Source: Vibrio sp. LaRot3 (GTDB taxonomy: Bacteria > Pseudomonadota > Gammaproteobacteria > Enterobacterales > Vibrionaceae). From it: DNA of 64,000 bases. Below, in pieces: positions 51,565 to 61,503 of this stretch. A model generated the notes under the pieces. It was not told the origin of the DNA, did not search any database, and saw only the letters and a list, made by a program, of their open reading frames with translations. Position 1 is the stretch's first letter; each line of letters begins with the position of its first letter. Position numbers and translations under genes: made by a program. The DNA lies in NCBI RefSeq assembly GCF_027587025.1, contig NZ_JAPPTI010000001.1, positions 434,001 to 498,000 on the forward strand, given 5' to 3'.

Positions 51565-53151
51565 ATGATTGACATTGTTGATCTGTCGCGGTTGCAGTTT
51601 GCTTTAACAGCGATGTATCACTTTTTATTCGTACCTTTGACTCTAGGTATGGCTTTCTTATTAGCCATCATGGAATCAATGTACGTAATGACGAACAAGC
51701 AAATCTATAAGGATATGACCAAGTTCTGGGGTAAGCTGTTCGGTATTAACTTTGCCCTTGGTGTTGCCACAGGCTTAACCATGGAATTCCAGTTTGGTAC
51801 TAACTGGTCTTACTATTCTCACTATGTCGGTGACATCTTTGGTGCGCCGCTAGCCATTGAAGCCCTTGTTGCTTTCTTCTTAGAATCCACTTTTGTCGGG
51901 TTATTCTTCTTTGGTTGGGATCGACTGTCGAAACGTCAACACTTAGTTGTAACTTGGTTAGTAGCACTAGGCTCTAACTTCTCGGCACTTTGGATCCTTG
52001 TTGCAAACGGCTGGATGCAAAACCCAGTTGGCGCTGAATTTAACTTTGAAACCATGCGTATGGAAATGGTGAGCTTTGCTGAGGTTGTTCTTAACCCAGT
52101 TGCTCAGGTTAAGTTCGTACACACAGTAGCATCTGGCTACACGTGTGGTGCAATGTTTATTCTTGGCATCAGCTCATGGTACTTAATTAAAGGCCGTGAC
52201 GTTGCATTTGCGCGTCGTTCATTTGCAATCGCTGCTTCTTTTGGTATGGCAGCAATCCTTTCTACTATCGTTCTTGGCGACGAATCAGGCTATGAGCTTG
52301 GTGAAGTACAAAAAGTAAAACTAGCAGCTGTAGAAGCAGAATGGCACACAGAGCCAGCTCCAGCCGCGTTTACTGTTTTTGGTCTACCTAACCAAGAAAC
52401 AATGGAAACGGATTACGCAATCAAAATCCCTTACGTGATGGGTATCATTGCTACGCGTTCATTCGATGAGCAAGTTACGGGTATCCATGACCTTCGTGAA
52501 GAGCACGTAGAGCGTATTCGCACTGGTATGTACGCATACGAACTACTAGAGAAGCTACGTGCAGGTGAGAAAACGCCTGAAAACATGGCTGCGTTCGACG
52601 AAGTAAAAGGTGACCTAGGTTACGGTCTACTTCTTAAGCGTTACACAGACAACGTTGTGGATGCGAGCGAAGACCAAATTCAAGCGGCTGCGGATGATTC
52701 TATCCCTACTGTTTGGCCTCTATTCTGGTCATTCCGTATCATGGTTGCTTGTGGCTTCATCATGCTATTCGTATTTGGTGCTGCGTTTATTCAAACGTGT
52801 CGTCAGAAAATCGAACAGAAACCTTGGGTTCTTAAGGCAGCACTTTGGAGTATTCCACTTCCATGGATTGCGATTGAAGCAGGTTGGTTTGTAGCAGAGT
52901 ACGGTCGTCAACCATGGGCTGTAGGTGAAATCCTTCCTGTTCACGTAGCGGCATCTTCTCTAACTGCTGGCGAAATCTGGACATCTCTATTCGTGATTCT
53001 AGCGCTTTACACAGTATTGTTGGTTGCAGAAGTATACCTAATGCTGAAGTTCGCTCGTAAAGGTCCTAGCAGCCTGAAAACAGGCCGTTACCACTTTGAG
53101 CAAAACGCTGACTCTGTAGAAGACAAAGTTAGCCGCCAAGTAGAAGCGTAA
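51565..53151 (+). CDS. cydA: Cytochrome bd ubiquinol oxidase subunit I
   Basis: 528 residues from ATG 51565 ([20 protein letters not shown]), with AGGAG upstream; ten earlier codons are not conserved. It is the heme-bearing subunit. The His of MYHF ligates one high-spin heme, [15 protein letters not shown] carries the next His, and the Q-loop follows. [15 protein letters not shown] is the family hallmark GRQPW. It oxidises quinol and reduces O2 with high affinity. Operon cydA-cydB-cydX-ybgE. Confidence 0.96.
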   Translation: MIDIVDLSRLQFALTAMYHFLFVPLTLGMAFLLAIMESMYVMTNKQIYKDMTKFWGKLFGINFALGVATGLTMEFQFGTNWSYYSHYVGDIFGAPLAIEALVAFFLESTFVGLFFFGWDRLSKRQHLVVTWLVALGSNFSALWILVANGWMQNPVGAEFNFETMRMEMVSFAEVVLNPVAQVKFVHTVASGYTCGAMFILGISSWYLIKGRDVAFARRSFAIAASFGMAAILSTIVLGDESGYELGEVQKVKLAAVEAEWHTEPAPAAFTVFGLPNQETMETDYAIKIPYVMGIIATRSFDEQVTGIHDLREEHVERIRTGMYAYELLEKLRAGEKTPENMAAFDEVKGDLGYGLLLKRYTDNVVDASEDQIQAAADDSIPTVWPLFWSFRIMVACGFIMLFVFGAAFIQTCRQKIEQKPWVLKAALWSIPLPWIAIEAGWFVAEYGRQPWAVGEILPVHVAASSLTAGEIWTSLFVILALYTVLLVAEVYLMLKFARKGPSSLKTGRYHFEQNADSVEDKVSRQVEA

Positions 53152-53167
53152 GGTAAGGAGATACATT

Positions 53168-54304
53168 ATGTTTGATTACGAAATCTTGCGACTTATCTGG
53201 TGGGTACTGATCGGTGTTCTGATGGTAGGTTTCGCAATTACTGATGGCTTTGATATGGGCGTTGGCGCGCTTGTACCTGTAATCGGTAAAAATGACACTG
53301 AGCGTCGTGTAATGATTAACTCGATTGCTCCTCACTGGGATGGTAACCAAGTTTGGCTTATCACGGCGGGTGGTGCGCTATTCGCTGCATGGCCTCTTGT
53401 GTACGCGACTTCATTCTCGGGTTTCTACCTAGCAATGATCGTAACACTGGCTGCGTTATGGCTGCGTCCGGTTGGTCTTGATTACCGTTCGAAGATTGAA
53501 GACCCTCGCTGGCGTAATGCTTGGGACTGGGCAATCTGTGTAAGTGGTTTTGTACCACCAGTTATCTTCGGTGTAGCGTTTGGTAACCTTCTGCAAGGTG
53601 TTCCATTTAAGCTAAGCGAATTTATGATGCCAACGTACCACGGCACATTCTTTGAACTGCTAAACCCATTTGCTCTGCTTTGTGGTCTAGTAAGCTTGTT
53701 CATGATTGTGATGCAAGGTGCAGCATGGCTTCAAATGAAGACAACAGACGAAGTTCACGCTCGTGCACGTAACGTCGCGCAAATTGCTGGTCTACTGACG
53801 GTTGCTCTATTTGTTGCTGGTGGCTTCTGGATTCAGTCTATCGAAGGTTACGTTATCACTAGCGTTATCGATACTAACGCAGCATCTAACCCACTTAACA
53901 AAGAAGTGGTACGTGAGATGGGCGCTTGGATGAACAACTTCGAGACATACCCGCTAATGTGGGCGGCACCGGCTCTTGGTGTGGCAATGCCACTACTTGC
54001 TGTGCTTGCATCTCGCTTTGAGAAAGGCGGCTTTGCTTTCCTATTCTCAAGCTTGGGTAACGCTGGTGTTGTACTAACGGCTGGTTTTGCAATGTTCCCA
54101 TTCGTAATGCCGTCAAGCGAGGTGTACAGCCATAGTTTGACAATGTGGGACTCAACTTCATCTGAGTTGACGTTGAACCTAATGACAGCTGTTGCGGCTG
54201 TGATGGTTCCTATTATCCTTGGCTACACAACTTGGACTTACTACAAGATGTTTGGTCGCTTGGATAATAAGTTTATCGAAGACAACAAAAACTCACTTTA
54301 CTAA
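53168..54304 (+). CDS. cydB: Cytochrome bd ubiquinol oxidase subunit II
   Basis: 378 residues with about eight to nine membrane helices. ILRLIWWVLIGVLMVGFAIT, DGFDMGVGAL, NSIAPHWDGNQVWLITAGGALFAAWP and LWDSTSSELTLNLMTAVAAV-type text (MWDSTSSELTL) are standard. It pairs with CydA. The gene starts 16 bases after cydA with AAGGAG. Confidence 0.96.
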   Translation: MFDYEILRLIWWVLIGVLMVGFAITDGFDMGVGALVPVIGKNDTERRVMINSIAPHWDGNQVWLITAGGALFAAWPLVYATSFSGFYLAMIVTLAALWLRPVGLDYRSKIEDPRWRNAWDWAICVSGFVPPVIFGVAFGNLLQGVPFKLSEFMMPTYHGTFFELLNPFALLCGLVSLFMIVMQGAAWLQMKTTDEVHARARNVAQIAGLLTVALFVAGGFWIQSIEGYVITSVIDTNAASNPLNKEVVREMGAWMNNFETYPLMWAAPALGVAMPLLAVLASRFEKGGFAFLFSSLGNAGVVLTAGFAMFPFVMPSSEVYSHSLTMWDSTSSELTLNLMTAVAAVMVPIILGYTTWTYYKMFGRLDNKFIEDNKNSLY

Positions 54305-54316
54305 GGAGCATTTACT

Positions 54317-54424
54317 ATGTGGTATTTCGCATGGATTCTAGGTGTACTACTTGCTTGTGCATTCGGTATCATCAACGCTCTTTGGCTAGAGCACACAGAA
54401 ATGATGGACAAAGACAGTGAGTAA
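54317..54424 (+). CDS. cydX: Cytochrome bd accessory subunit CydX
   Basis: 35 residues, MWYFAWILGVLLACAFGIIN followed by ALWLEHTEMMDKDSE. This is one membrane helix with the conserved N-terminal MWYFAWILG and a short acidic tail. It stabilises the CydAB hemes. AAGGAG precedes it, and it overlaps ybgE by 8 bases. Confidence 0.95.
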   Translation: MWYFAWILGVLLACAFGIINALWLEHTEMMDKDSE

Positions 54425-54719
54425 TCTCGCTGACAAGGTGGCATGCTTGCATGCCCCTATGGATAAGGCTCTACTTAGAGCCTTATCGCTTATTTTAGGC
54501 TTTTTCCATGTTGCTATGGTGATGTGGGACCCAGAAGCATACTCATTTGCAATCGGTGGTTTTAATAGTGTCATTTCGCCGCTAATGATTTGGGCTATTT
54601 GCTCAAGCATGGTGTATGGACTCTCTTTTAAGCCTCATAGCTGGTATTGGCAAATTCTATTTAGCCCATACTTTAGTCTGTCGATTTTGAGTTACCTTAC
54701 TTACGCCTACTTTACGTAA
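54417..54719 (+). CDS. ybgE: Cyd operon membrane protein YbgE
   Basis: 100 residues with three hydrophobic segments (about 20-36, 44-68 and 76-96). LRALSLILGFFHVAMVMWDP is the YbgE opening. The start is GTG 54417, overlapping the cydX stop. The function is not established, but it is conserved as the last gene of cyd operons. Confidence 0.88.
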   Translation: MSNLADKVACLHAPMDKALLRALSLILGFFHVAMVMWDPEAYSFAIGGFNSVISPLMIWAICSSMVYGLSFKPHSWYWQILFSPYFSLSILSYLTYAYFT

Positions 54720-54753
54720 GCAAAGCGCTTAAAATAACGTCATATTGTCATCT

Positions 54754-54792
54754 AATAACGCCAGTTTTTATAAACTGGCGTTATTTTTTTGG
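54754..54792 (+). terminator. Terminator of the cyd operon
   Basis: Perfect 14-base stem AATAACGCCAGTTT/AAACTGGCGTTATT with a TTAT loop and T7, separating the cyd and tol transcripts. Confidence 0.9.
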
Positions 54793-54868
54793 GGGGCATC
54801 TTAAATCGTTCAATCCTACTTGCACAAAATTCAATGAGATGCGTTATAGTAACGGCTTATTTGTAAGA

Positions 54869-55303
54869 ATGTCGGACGAGCTAGTGCAATCATCCCAAAA
54901 TGCCTTTGAATGGCCGGTAACGGTTTACTATGAAGACACTGACGCAGGTGGCGTGGTGTACCATTCAAACTATCTAAAGTACTTTGAACGAGCACGAACT
55001 GAGCTTTTGCGCTCGGTTAATGTTTCGCAACACTCTCTTTTGGTACAAAATACGGGTTTTGTAGTCCGACACATGGATATCGACTTTTTACAGGGCGCGC
55101 GACTTGATGATCAGCTCACTGTGAAAACCACCATTTCTGAACTTAAAAAAGCCTCCCTTACTTTCTGTCAGGAGATCGTAAATCCTGATGGCAAAACATT
55201 GTGCAGAGCAATGGTTAAGGTAGCATGTATCGACAATCAAAGGATGAGGCCTAAGGCTATCCCTCAATCAATAATTACGGAGTTTTCTGCTAGTGACCGC
55301 TGA
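54869..55303 (+). CDS. ybgC: Acyl-CoA thioesterase YbgC
   Basis: A 144-residue hot-dog-fold protein from ATG 54869 (MSDELVQSS); ten more codons upstream (ATG 54839) are open. [20 protein letters not shown] is the 4HBT signature with the catalytic Asp, followed by FERARTELL. In E. coli it hydrolyses short acyl-CoA thioesters and heads the tol-pal cluster. It overlaps tolQ by 11 bases. Confidence 0.92.
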   Translation: MSDELVQSSQNAFEWPVTVYYEDTDAGGVVYHSNYLKYFERARTELLRSVNVSQHSLLVQNTGFVVRHMDIDFLQGARLDDQLTVKTTISELKKASLTFCQEIVNPDGKTLCRAMVKVACIDNQRMRPKAIPQSIITEFSASDR

Positions 55304-55976
55304 TATTTCAATCCTTGACCTATTTTTACAAGCCGGTTTAACGGTAAAGGTGGTCATGTTACTTCTTCTTGGTATGTCTATTGTTTCTTGGGCAATGATC
55401 ATTAAGCGCAGTAAAGCACTTTCTCAAGCCGCAAAAGATGCCGAAGCTTTTGAAGACAAATTTTGGTCAGGTAACGATCTCTCCGTACTCTACCAAGCGG
55501 TAAAAAAGCGCAAAGATGAGTTAACAGGCACAGAAGAGATTTTCTACTCTGGTTTTACCGAGTTTGCACGCTTACGTAAATCAAATGCGACATCACCAGA
55601 CTTCATTATGGAAGGCACAGGCCGAGCGATGCGTGTCGCTGTCGCGCGTGAAGTTGACGATCTTGAAACAAACTTACCTTTCCTTGCTACCGTTGGTTCA
55701 ATCAGTCCATACATTGGCTTGTTCGGTACCGTGTGGGGCATCATGCATGCCTTTATCGCCCTAGGTGAAGTTAAGCAAGCGACACTTGCAATGGTCGCGC
55801 CAGGTATCGCTGAGGCGTTGGTCGCGACAGCGATGGGTCTATTTGCTGCAATCCCTGCGGTAATGGCATACAACCGCTTAAGCAACAAAGTTTCTAAGCT
55901 AGAACATAACTACGCGACCTTCTCAGAAGAATTCCACAGTGTGTTACACCGTCAGGCTATGGCGGGCAGGGAGTAA
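55293..55976 (+). CDS. tolQ: Tol-Pal system protein TolQ
   Basis: 227 residues with three membrane helices (about 15-35, 130-155 and 170-195). [20 protein letters not shown] and [20 protein letters not shown] are the MotA/TolQ/ExbB signature. It forms the proton-driven motor with TolR that energises TolA. The start is GTG 55293 with GGAG upstream. Confidence 0.95.
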   Translation: MTADISILDLFLQAGLTVKVVMLLLLGMSIVSWAMIIKRSKALSQAAKDAEAFEDKFWSGNDLSVLYQAVKKRKDELTGTEEIFYSGFTEFARLRKSNATSPDFIMEGTGRAMRVAVAREVDDLETNLPFLATVGSISPYIGLFGTVWGIMHAFIALGEVKQATLAMVAPGIAEALVATAMGLFAAIPAVMAYNRLSNKVSKLEHNYATFSEEFHSVLHRQAMAGRE

Positions 55977-55979
55977 CAC

Positions 55980-56423
55980 ATGGCCGGTTATCAACGTAAA
56001 AAGCGGAAGATGACAGCCGAGATCAACGTTGTACCTTATATCGATGTGATGTTGGTACTGTTGATCATCTTTATGGTGACTTCTCCGTTCGTTACCCAAG
56101 GTGTGGAAGTTGAGCTGCCTCAAACTGAGTCAGCGCAATCCGCACAAGAAATGGCTGGAGACAGTGATGCTAGCTTTATTATCGTCGAAATTGATCGTGA
56201 TGGTAATTTAGGTCTGAGTGTCAACGATGAGGAAGTGATGCGCGGTATTTCTTTGCAAGACTTAATTGTTCGAGTAAAAGCGGAGCTGAGCATCAATCCT
56301 AAATCGCCCGTGGCTGTTGGCGGAGACGCTGCAACGCCATACGCTGACATCGTATTGTTATTGGATGAACTAAGTCGCGCCGGTATCCCGAAAGTAGGGT
56401 TACTGACTGACATTAAGGAATAA
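55980..56423 (+). CDS. tolR: Tol-Pal system protein TolR
   Basis: 147 residues, ExbD/TolR family. Basic N-terminus, one membrane helix containing the proton-carrying Asp (INVVPYIDVMLVLLIIFMVT), and a periplasmic domain (45-147) ending GIPKVGLLTDI. It starts 3 bases after tolQ. Confidence 0.95.
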   Translation: MAGYQRKKRKMTAEINVVPYIDVMLVLLIIFMVTSPFVTQGVEVELPQTESAQSAQEMAGDSDASFIIVEIDRDGNLGLSVNDEEVMRGISLQDLIVRVKAELSINPKSPVAVGGDAATPYADIVLLLDELSRAGIPKVGLLTDIKE

Positions 56424-56436
56424 GTTCAATTACTCC

Positions 56437-57501
56437 ATGAAAGATACAAGAAAAAAATCAAACAACTTAGGCACGCCGATAGCCATCTCGGTCGCTTTGC
56501 ATGCGGCTCTAGTTGTTGCTCTGATTTGGGGTACGGATTTCACTATGTCTAAACCTGAGCCGGTAGGGCGTATGGTTGAGGCTGTGGTGATTGACCCTGC
56601 TTTGGTTCGTCAACAAGCTCAGCAAATTCGTAGTCAAAGAGAAGCTGCGGCTAAGAAAGAGCAGGCACGTCTTGATAAGTTGCGTCGAGAAAGTGAGCAG
56701 CTAGAGAAAAACCGTAAAGCTGAAGAAGAACGTATTCGCAAGCTAAAAGAGCAGCAAGCAAAAGAGGCGAAAGCGGCCCGCGAAGCAGAAAAGCAGCGGG
56801 TGCAAAAAGAGAAAGAACGTAAGGCTGAAGAGCAACGTGTTCAAAAGGAAAAAGAGCGCGCGGCTAAGCTAGAAAAAGAGCGTAAAGCGAAAGAAGAAGC
56901 GGTTCGTAAAGCGGAAGAAGAACGCAAAGCGAAAGAAGCAGCAGCTGCGAAAGCAGAACAGCAGCGTATTGCCAAAGAAAAAGCGGCAAAAGAAGCTGAA
57001 GAAAAAGCGCGTAAAGAGCGTGAAGCTGCGGCTAAAGCGGAAAAAGAGCGCATAGCGAAAGAGAAAGCGGCCAAAGAGGCGGCAGAGAAAGCCCGTATAG
57101 AGAAAGAGCGTTTAGAGGCTATCGAACGTGAGCGTAAAGAGCAAGAAGCCGCTTTAAATGACATTTTCGCCGGCTTAGAAACGGAAAACCAGCAAAATAG
57201 CCAAGCGAAAGGTCAATTTGTGGCAAGCGAAATTAGCCGCTACGCTGCAATATATACGGAGCTGATAAAACAAAATCTTAGGGTAGAGGAGTACTTTCGG
57301 GGAAAGTCTTGTCGAGTTAACTTGCGTTTGATTCCTACCGGGTCGGACGCGCTAGTTGGCGATCTTAGAGTGTTAGAGGGCGATAGCCGCGTTTGTTCGG
57401 CAACAAAACGTGCGGTCGCTCAAGTACCTAGTTTTCCACTACCGACAGATCGAGATGTAGTGAATAAACTAAAAGACATCAATTTAACCGTTGAACTTTA
57501 A
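56437..57501 (+). CDS. tolA: Tol-Pal system protein TolA
   Basis: 354 residues. It has an N-terminal membrane helix (about 14-34), then a long Lys/Glu/Ala-rich helical domain (65-235) with many KAEEERK and AAKAEKE-type repeats that spans the periplasm. The C-terminal domain III (245-354, two cysteines: GKSCRVNLRLIP and DSRVCSATK) binds TolB/Pal. It transmits the TolQR force to the outer membrane during constriction. Confidence 0.94.
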   Translation: MKDTRKKSNNLGTPIAISVALHAALVVALIWGTDFTMSKPEPVGRMVEAVVIDPALVRQQAQQIRSQREAAAKKEQARLDKLRRESEQLEKNRKAEEERIRKLKEQQAKEAKAAREAEKQRVQKEKERKAEEQRVQKEKERAAKLEKERKAKEEAVRKAEEERKAKEAAAAKAEQQRIAKEKAAKEAEEKARKEREAAAKAEKERIAKEKAAKEAAEKARIEKERLEAIERERKEQEAALNDIFAGLETENQQNSQAKGQFVASEISRYAAIYTELIKQNLRVEEYFRGKSCRVNLRLIPTGSDALVGDLRVLEGDSRVCSATKRAVAQVPSFPLPTDRDVVNKLKDINLTVEL

Positions 57502-57516
57502 TTAAAGGATTAGCTT

Positions 57517-58869
57517 GTGTTAAAGCGACTTATATTAGGATTAACGCTCGTCTTGGCGAGTAGCGTTCAATTTGCTAATGCAGCACTTGAACTGGTCATC
57601 ACCGATGGTATCGACTCTGCACGTCCAATCGCGATTGTGCCTTTCAAATGGGAAGGGAATACGCCATTACCGCAAGACGTCTCTGGCGTGATTGCTTCAG
57701 ATTTACAGCGTAGTGGTAAGTTTAGCCCTGTTGCGACCAGCAAAATGCCGCAAACGCCTTACAATGAGAGTGAAGTAAATTTTGAGACATGGACTCAACT
57801 TGGCGTTGATTCATTATTAACAGGCACTATTTCTCAAAATGCAGACGGTAGCTATGCTATTAATTACCAGCTTATCGACGTTGCACGTGGTCAACTAACC
57901 AAAGGCCAAAGTAAAGCGTTAGGTGAGGACGGTGAATTGGTTCTATCTAAAGACCATGTTCTTTTTAATAAGCGTGCGACTGTCCCTGCAAAGCGTTTAC
58001 GTGAATATGCGCACCGTATCGCAGATTTGGTATATGAGCAGCTAACGGGTGATCGTGGTGCATTTTTGACTCGCATCGCCTATGTAGTGGTTAACGATAA
58101 AGACTCGTATCCGTATCAATTACGTGTTGCTGATTATGATGGTTACAATGAGCGCTTGGTTTTGCGCTCTAAGCAGCCGTTAATGTCGCCGTCTTGGTCG
58201 CCTGATGGTAAGAAGTTAGCGTATGTTAGCTTCCAAAATGGCCAAGCAGAAATCTACGTGATGAACATTTACACAGGTGAGCGTGAGAAACTCACGTCAT
58301 ACCCGCGTCATAATGGTGCGCCAAAATTCTCGCCTGATGGTAAAACGTTAGCTTTGGTATTGTCGAAAACAGGCAGTTTGCAGGTTTATACGTTCGACAT
58401 CAAATCACGTAAATTGACGCAAATAACGCGTGGCAGATCAAATAATACAGAACCATTTTGGCATCCCGATGGAAAATCATTGATTTTCACTTCGGATCGG
58501 GGTGGTAAACCACAGATTTATCGAGTAAATTTGGCAGACGGGGCTACGAGTCGTATTACGTGGCAAGGCAGTCAAAACTTGGGGGGACAAATTACCCCTG
58601 ATGGTCGCTTCTTAGTGATGGTTAATCGCAGCAATTCTGGATTTAATCTTGCAAAGCAAGATTTAGAAACAGGCTCGGTGCAAATTTTAACTAAAACACT
58701 GTTGGACGAATCACCAAGTATTGCTCCAAATGGCGGAATGGTTATCTATAGTTCTATCTATAACAAAGCAAATGTGCTGTCGATGGTTTCTATAGATGGG
58801 CGTTTTAAGGCTCGACTACCGGCAACAAATGGGCGCGTCCGTGCACCTGCGTGGTCACCGTTTTTGTAG
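57517..58869 (+). CDS. tolB: Tol-Pal system protein TolB
   Basis: 450 residues. A Sec signal ends in ANA (about residue 22). An N-terminal domain (25-160) precedes a six-bladed beta-propeller of WD-like repeats ([55 protein letters not shown]). It is periplasmic and binds Pal and TolA. GTG start with AAAGGA upstream. Confidence 0.95.
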   Translation: MLKRLILGLTLVLASSVQFANAALELVITDGIDSARPIAIVPFKWEGNTPLPQDVSGVIASDLQRSGKFSPVATSKMPQTPYNESEVNFETWTQLGVDSLLTGTISQNADGSYAINYQLIDVARGQLTKGQSKALGEDGELVLSKDHVLFNKRATVPAKRLREYAHRIADLVYEQLTGDRGAFLTRIAYVVVNDKDSYPYQLRVADYDGYNERLVLRSKQPLMSPSWSPDGKKLAYVSFQNGQAEIYVMNIYTGEREKLTSYPRHNGAPKFSPDGKTLALVLSKTGSLQVYTFDIKSRKLTQITRGRSNNTEPFWHPDGKSLIFTSDRGGKPQIYRVNLADGATSRITWQGSQNLGGQITPDGRFLVMVNRSNSGFNLAKQDLETGSVQILTKTLLDESPSIAPNGGMVIYSSIYNKANVLSMVSIDGRFKARLPATNGRVRAPAWSPFL

Positions 58870-58903
58870 CAAATAAGTATCAATAATTAAGGAAATCATA
58901 ACA

Positions 58904-59419
58904 ATGCAACTGAACAAAGTTCTTAAAGGGCTACTAATTGCACTACCAGTTCTAGCGGTAACGGCGTGTAGCTCGAGCAACGACGCAGCAAATGCTTCTG
59001 GCTCGGAAACTAACAACGGCTCTTCTAACACAGTAGCGACTCCGATTGATCAAGTTGGTCAACTATCTGAGCAAGAGCTAAAAGAAGCAGCAATGAAAGC
59101 TTCAACTATCTACTTCGCATTCGATAACGCAACTATCGACAGCGATTACGAGAAAGTTCTAGCTCTACACGCAGCTTACCTAAGCACTAACCCTGCTCAC
59201 AAAGTAACTATCGAAGGTCACGCAGATGAGCGTGGTACTCCTGAGTACAACATCGCACTTGGCGAGCGTCGTGCACAAGCAGTATCTCTATACCTACAAG
59301 CACTAGGTGTAACTGCAGATCAAATCTCTATCGTTAGCTACGGTGAAGAGAAACCTCTTCTTCTAGGTCAAACTAACGAAGCATACGCTAAGAACCGCCG
59401 CGCAGTTCTAGTGTACTAA
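58904..59419 (+). CDS. pal: Peptidoglycan-associated lipoprotein Pal
   Basis: 171 residues. Lipobox AVTAC (Cys22), a Ser/Asn/Gly-rich linker and an OmpA-like peptidoglycan-binding domain (70-171: YFAFDNATID, VTIEGHADERGTPEYNIALG, GEEKPL). It tethers the outer membrane to the wall. Codon bias indicates high expression. Confidence 0.96.
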   Translation: MQLNKVLKGLLIALPVLAVTACSSSNDAANASGSETNNGSSNTVATPIDQVGQLSEQELKEAAMKASTIYFAFDNATIDSDYEKVLALHAAYLSTNPAHKVTIEGHADERGTPEYNIALGERRAQAVSLYLQALGVTADQISIVSYGEEKPLLLGQTNEAYAKNRRAVLVY

Positions 59420-59434
59420 TTCGGGGATGACCTG

Positions 59435-60196
59435 ATGTTCAGTAACTTAAAGCAAGTTTTTACGCTTACGTTACTGGCAAGTGCAGCGAACCTAGCGTTC
59501 GCTGCACCAGCTCCAGTATCAGATATTGGTAGCAGTTCCAGTAGCTCTTCATTCTCTTCCAACGAAACCGACGTCCAACGTTTAGAACGCCTTCTAGAAA
59601 ATCGCAATCGTGTTCAACTTCAAATGCAGCAGCAATTGAATGATATGGCGCTTGAGATCAGCGAGCTACGTGGACAAATCGAAAAGAATAATTACGACAT
59701 GCAGCAAATGTTGCAGCGTCAGCGCGAGCTGTTTATTGAACTCGATAAAGTTCGTAATCAAGCACCTGCAGTTGTACCTCAAGAACAACCTGCAGAAAAT
59801 AGCGCAACGGAAGGCACGTTTACGACGAATGTCGATGAGCAAACTGCGTATCAAAACGCCGTTGATCTCATTTTAGAAAAACGTGACTACAAAGGTGCAA
59901 TCGAGGCCTTTACTCAATTCCAAAAAGACTTTCCGAATTCTAGTTTTACCCCAAATTCACACTATTGGCTTGGCCAGCTCTATTTTGCGAACAAGCAAGA
60001 TAAAGAAGCCGTTAAGAGCTTTGCCGCTGTTGTCGCGTACAAAGACTCAAATAAGCGAGCTGATGCGTTGGTGAAACTGGGTGATATTGCTGAGCGAAAC
60101 AGCAATTCAGAGCAAGCGAACAAGTATTATCAGCAAGTGGTATCTGAATACCCCGATAGTGCTTCAGCTAAAATTGCTCAAGAAAAACTCAAATAA
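59435..60196 (+). CDS. cpoB: Cell division coordinator CpoB (YbgF)
   Basis: 253 residues. Sec signal (1-23, ending AFA), a serine-rich linker, a trimerising coiled coil (about 45-105), then TPR repeats (130-250: YQNAVDLILEKRDYKGAIEAF, NSHYWLGQLYFANKQDKEAV). In E. coli it coordinates peptidoglycan synthesis by PBP1B with Tol-driven constriction. It is the last gene of the tol-pal operon. Confidence 0.93.
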   Translation: MFSNLKQVFTLTLLASAANLAFAAPAPVSDIGSSSSSSSFSSNETDVQRLERLLENRNRVQLQMQQQLNDMALEISELRGQIEKNNYDMQQMLQRQRELFIELDKVRNQAPAVVPQEQPAENSATEGTFTTNVDEQTAYQNAVDLILEKRDYKGAIEAFTQFQKDFPNSSFTPNSHYWLGQLYFANKQDKEAVKSFAAVVAYKDSNKRADALVKLGDIAERNSNSEQANKYYQQVVSEYPDSASAKIAQEKLK

Positions 60197-60198
60197 TA

Positions 60199-60226
60199 AA
60201 AAGAGATGCTTATGCATCTCTTTTTA
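60199..60226 (+). terminator. Terminator of the tol-pal operon
   Basis: AAAAGAGATGC-TTAT-GCATCTCTTTT stem followed by T. Confidence 0.88.
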
Positions 60227-60252
60227 TATTCTTGGCTTGCTTTGAATGCACT

Positions 60253-60282
60253 TTGATTCTTGACGTCGATCGGAGTTACAAT
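60253..60282 (+). promoter_or_regulatory. Possible sigma-70 promoter of nadA
   Basis: TTGATT (60253-60258), an 18-base spacer and TACAAT (60277-60282), 35 bases before the nadA ATG. Confidence 0.4.
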
Positions 60283-60316
60283 ACTCGGATTAACGGAAGT
60301 TGCGTAGAGCAAAGCA

Positions 60317-61378
60317 ATGAGTCACATTCTAGATACAATCGAAACTGTTTATCCTTTTCCTCCTAAGCCAACGCCTCTCTCACAAGAACAAAAACAGGCG
60401 CACATCGAAAACATTAAACAGCTTTTGAAAGAAAAAGACGCGGTACTTATCGCGCACTACTATACCGATCCTGAAATCCAAGCTTTGGCAGAAGAAACCG
60501 GCGGTTTTGTCGGTGATTCACTTGAAATGGCCAAATTTGGTAACCGTCATCCGGCGAGCACTCTGATCATCGGTGGTGTTCGTTTTATGGGGGAATCTGC
60601 AAAGATTCTCACACCTGAAAAGCGCATTCTTATGCCAACTCTTGAAGCGGAATGTTCGCTTGATTTGGGTTGCCCAGCAGATAAGTTTACCGAGTTTTGT
60701 GATGCCCATCCTGACCATACTGTCGTGGTGTACGCGAATACTTCTGCAGCGGTGAAAGCGCGTGCAGATTGGGTGGTAACGTCAAGCATCGCATTAGAGA
60801 TCGTTGAGCATTTAGACGCGGAAGATAAGCCTATTATCTGGGGTCCAGACCGCCATTTAGGTTCTTACATTGCCAATAAAACAGGTGCTGATATGCTGTT
60901 GTGGCAGGGCGAGTGTATTGTGCATGATGAGTTTTCTGCAGACGCATTACGTAAGATGAAATCGGTTTATCCTGATGCTGCTATTTTAGTGCACCCAGAG
61001 TCGCCAGCAAGCGTGGTTGAACTAGCGGATGCAGTAGGTTCGACGAGCCAGCTTATCAAAGCCGCGAAAGAACTTCCTCATCAGCAGATGATCGTAGCAA
61101 CGGACAAAGGCATTTTCTTCAAGATGCAGCAGCTTGTTCCAGAGAAAGAGCTGATTGAAGCGCCAACAGCGGGCGCAGGTGCAACATGTCGTAGCTGTGC
61201 ACACTGTCCTTGGATGGCAATGAATGGCTTACATGCTATCGAAAAAGCGTTGAAAGATGGCGGTGAAGAACATGAGATTTTTGTTGATGATGAGCTTCGC
61301 GTGAAGTCGCTTATCCCACTGAATCGTATGCTAGATTTTGCCGAAGAACTGAATATGCAAGTTAAGGGTAACGCGTAA
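60317..61378 (+). CDS. nadA: Quinolinate synthase
   Basis: 353 residues. It condenses iminoaspartate and dihydroxyacetone phosphate to quinolinate in de novo NAD synthesis. [27 protein letters not shown] is the family opening, and NPE-type residues are present. Likely [4Fe-4S] cysteines lie in [11 protein letters not shown], in WQGECIVHD and in [11 protein letters not shown]. It stands alone between two terminators. nadA follows the tol-pal genes in many gammaproteobacteria. Confidence 0.95.
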   Translation: MSHILDTIETVYPFPPKPTPLSQEQKQAHIENIKQLLKEKDAVLIAHYYTDPEIQALAEETGGFVGDSLEMAKFGNRHPASTLIIGGVRFMGESAKILTPEKRILMPTLEAECSLDLGCPADKFTEFCDAHPDHTVVVYANTSAAVKARADWVVTSSIALEIVEHLDAEDKPIIWGPDRHLGSYIANKTGADMLLWQGECIVHDEFSADALRKMKSVYPDAAILVHPESPASVVELADAVGSTSQLIKAAKELPHQQMIVATDKGIFFKMQQLVPEKELIEAPTAGAGATCRSCAHCPWMAMNGLHAIEKALKDGGEEHEIFVDDELRVKSLIPLNRMLDFAEELNMQVKGNA

Positions 61379-61395
61379 TTACCCCAAAACGTAAG

Positions 61396-61425
61396 AGACC
61401 AGCCCTATGGCTGGTCTTTTTTTTA
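61396..61425 (+). terminator. Terminator of nadA
   Basis: AGACCAGCC-CTAT-GGCTGGTCT stem followed by T8. Confidence 0.9.
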
Positions 61426-61503
61426 TCAAGACATTACCAAACGGTTATCAAACCCAACACCATTTGCTATAAAAAGATTGGATACAGATAAAAAGGAAGG
61501 TTC

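Noticed and set aside
56640..57150. Low-complexity repeats in tolA as a possible repeat array
   Set aside because: The repeats are codon-level reflections of the Lys/Glu/Ala-rich helix normal for TolA.
56841..57164. Minus-strand frame of 107 codons, Ala/Ser/Phe-rich
   Set aside because: Antisense of the repetitive Lys/Glu/Ala helix of TolA, which keeps the opposite frame open by composition.
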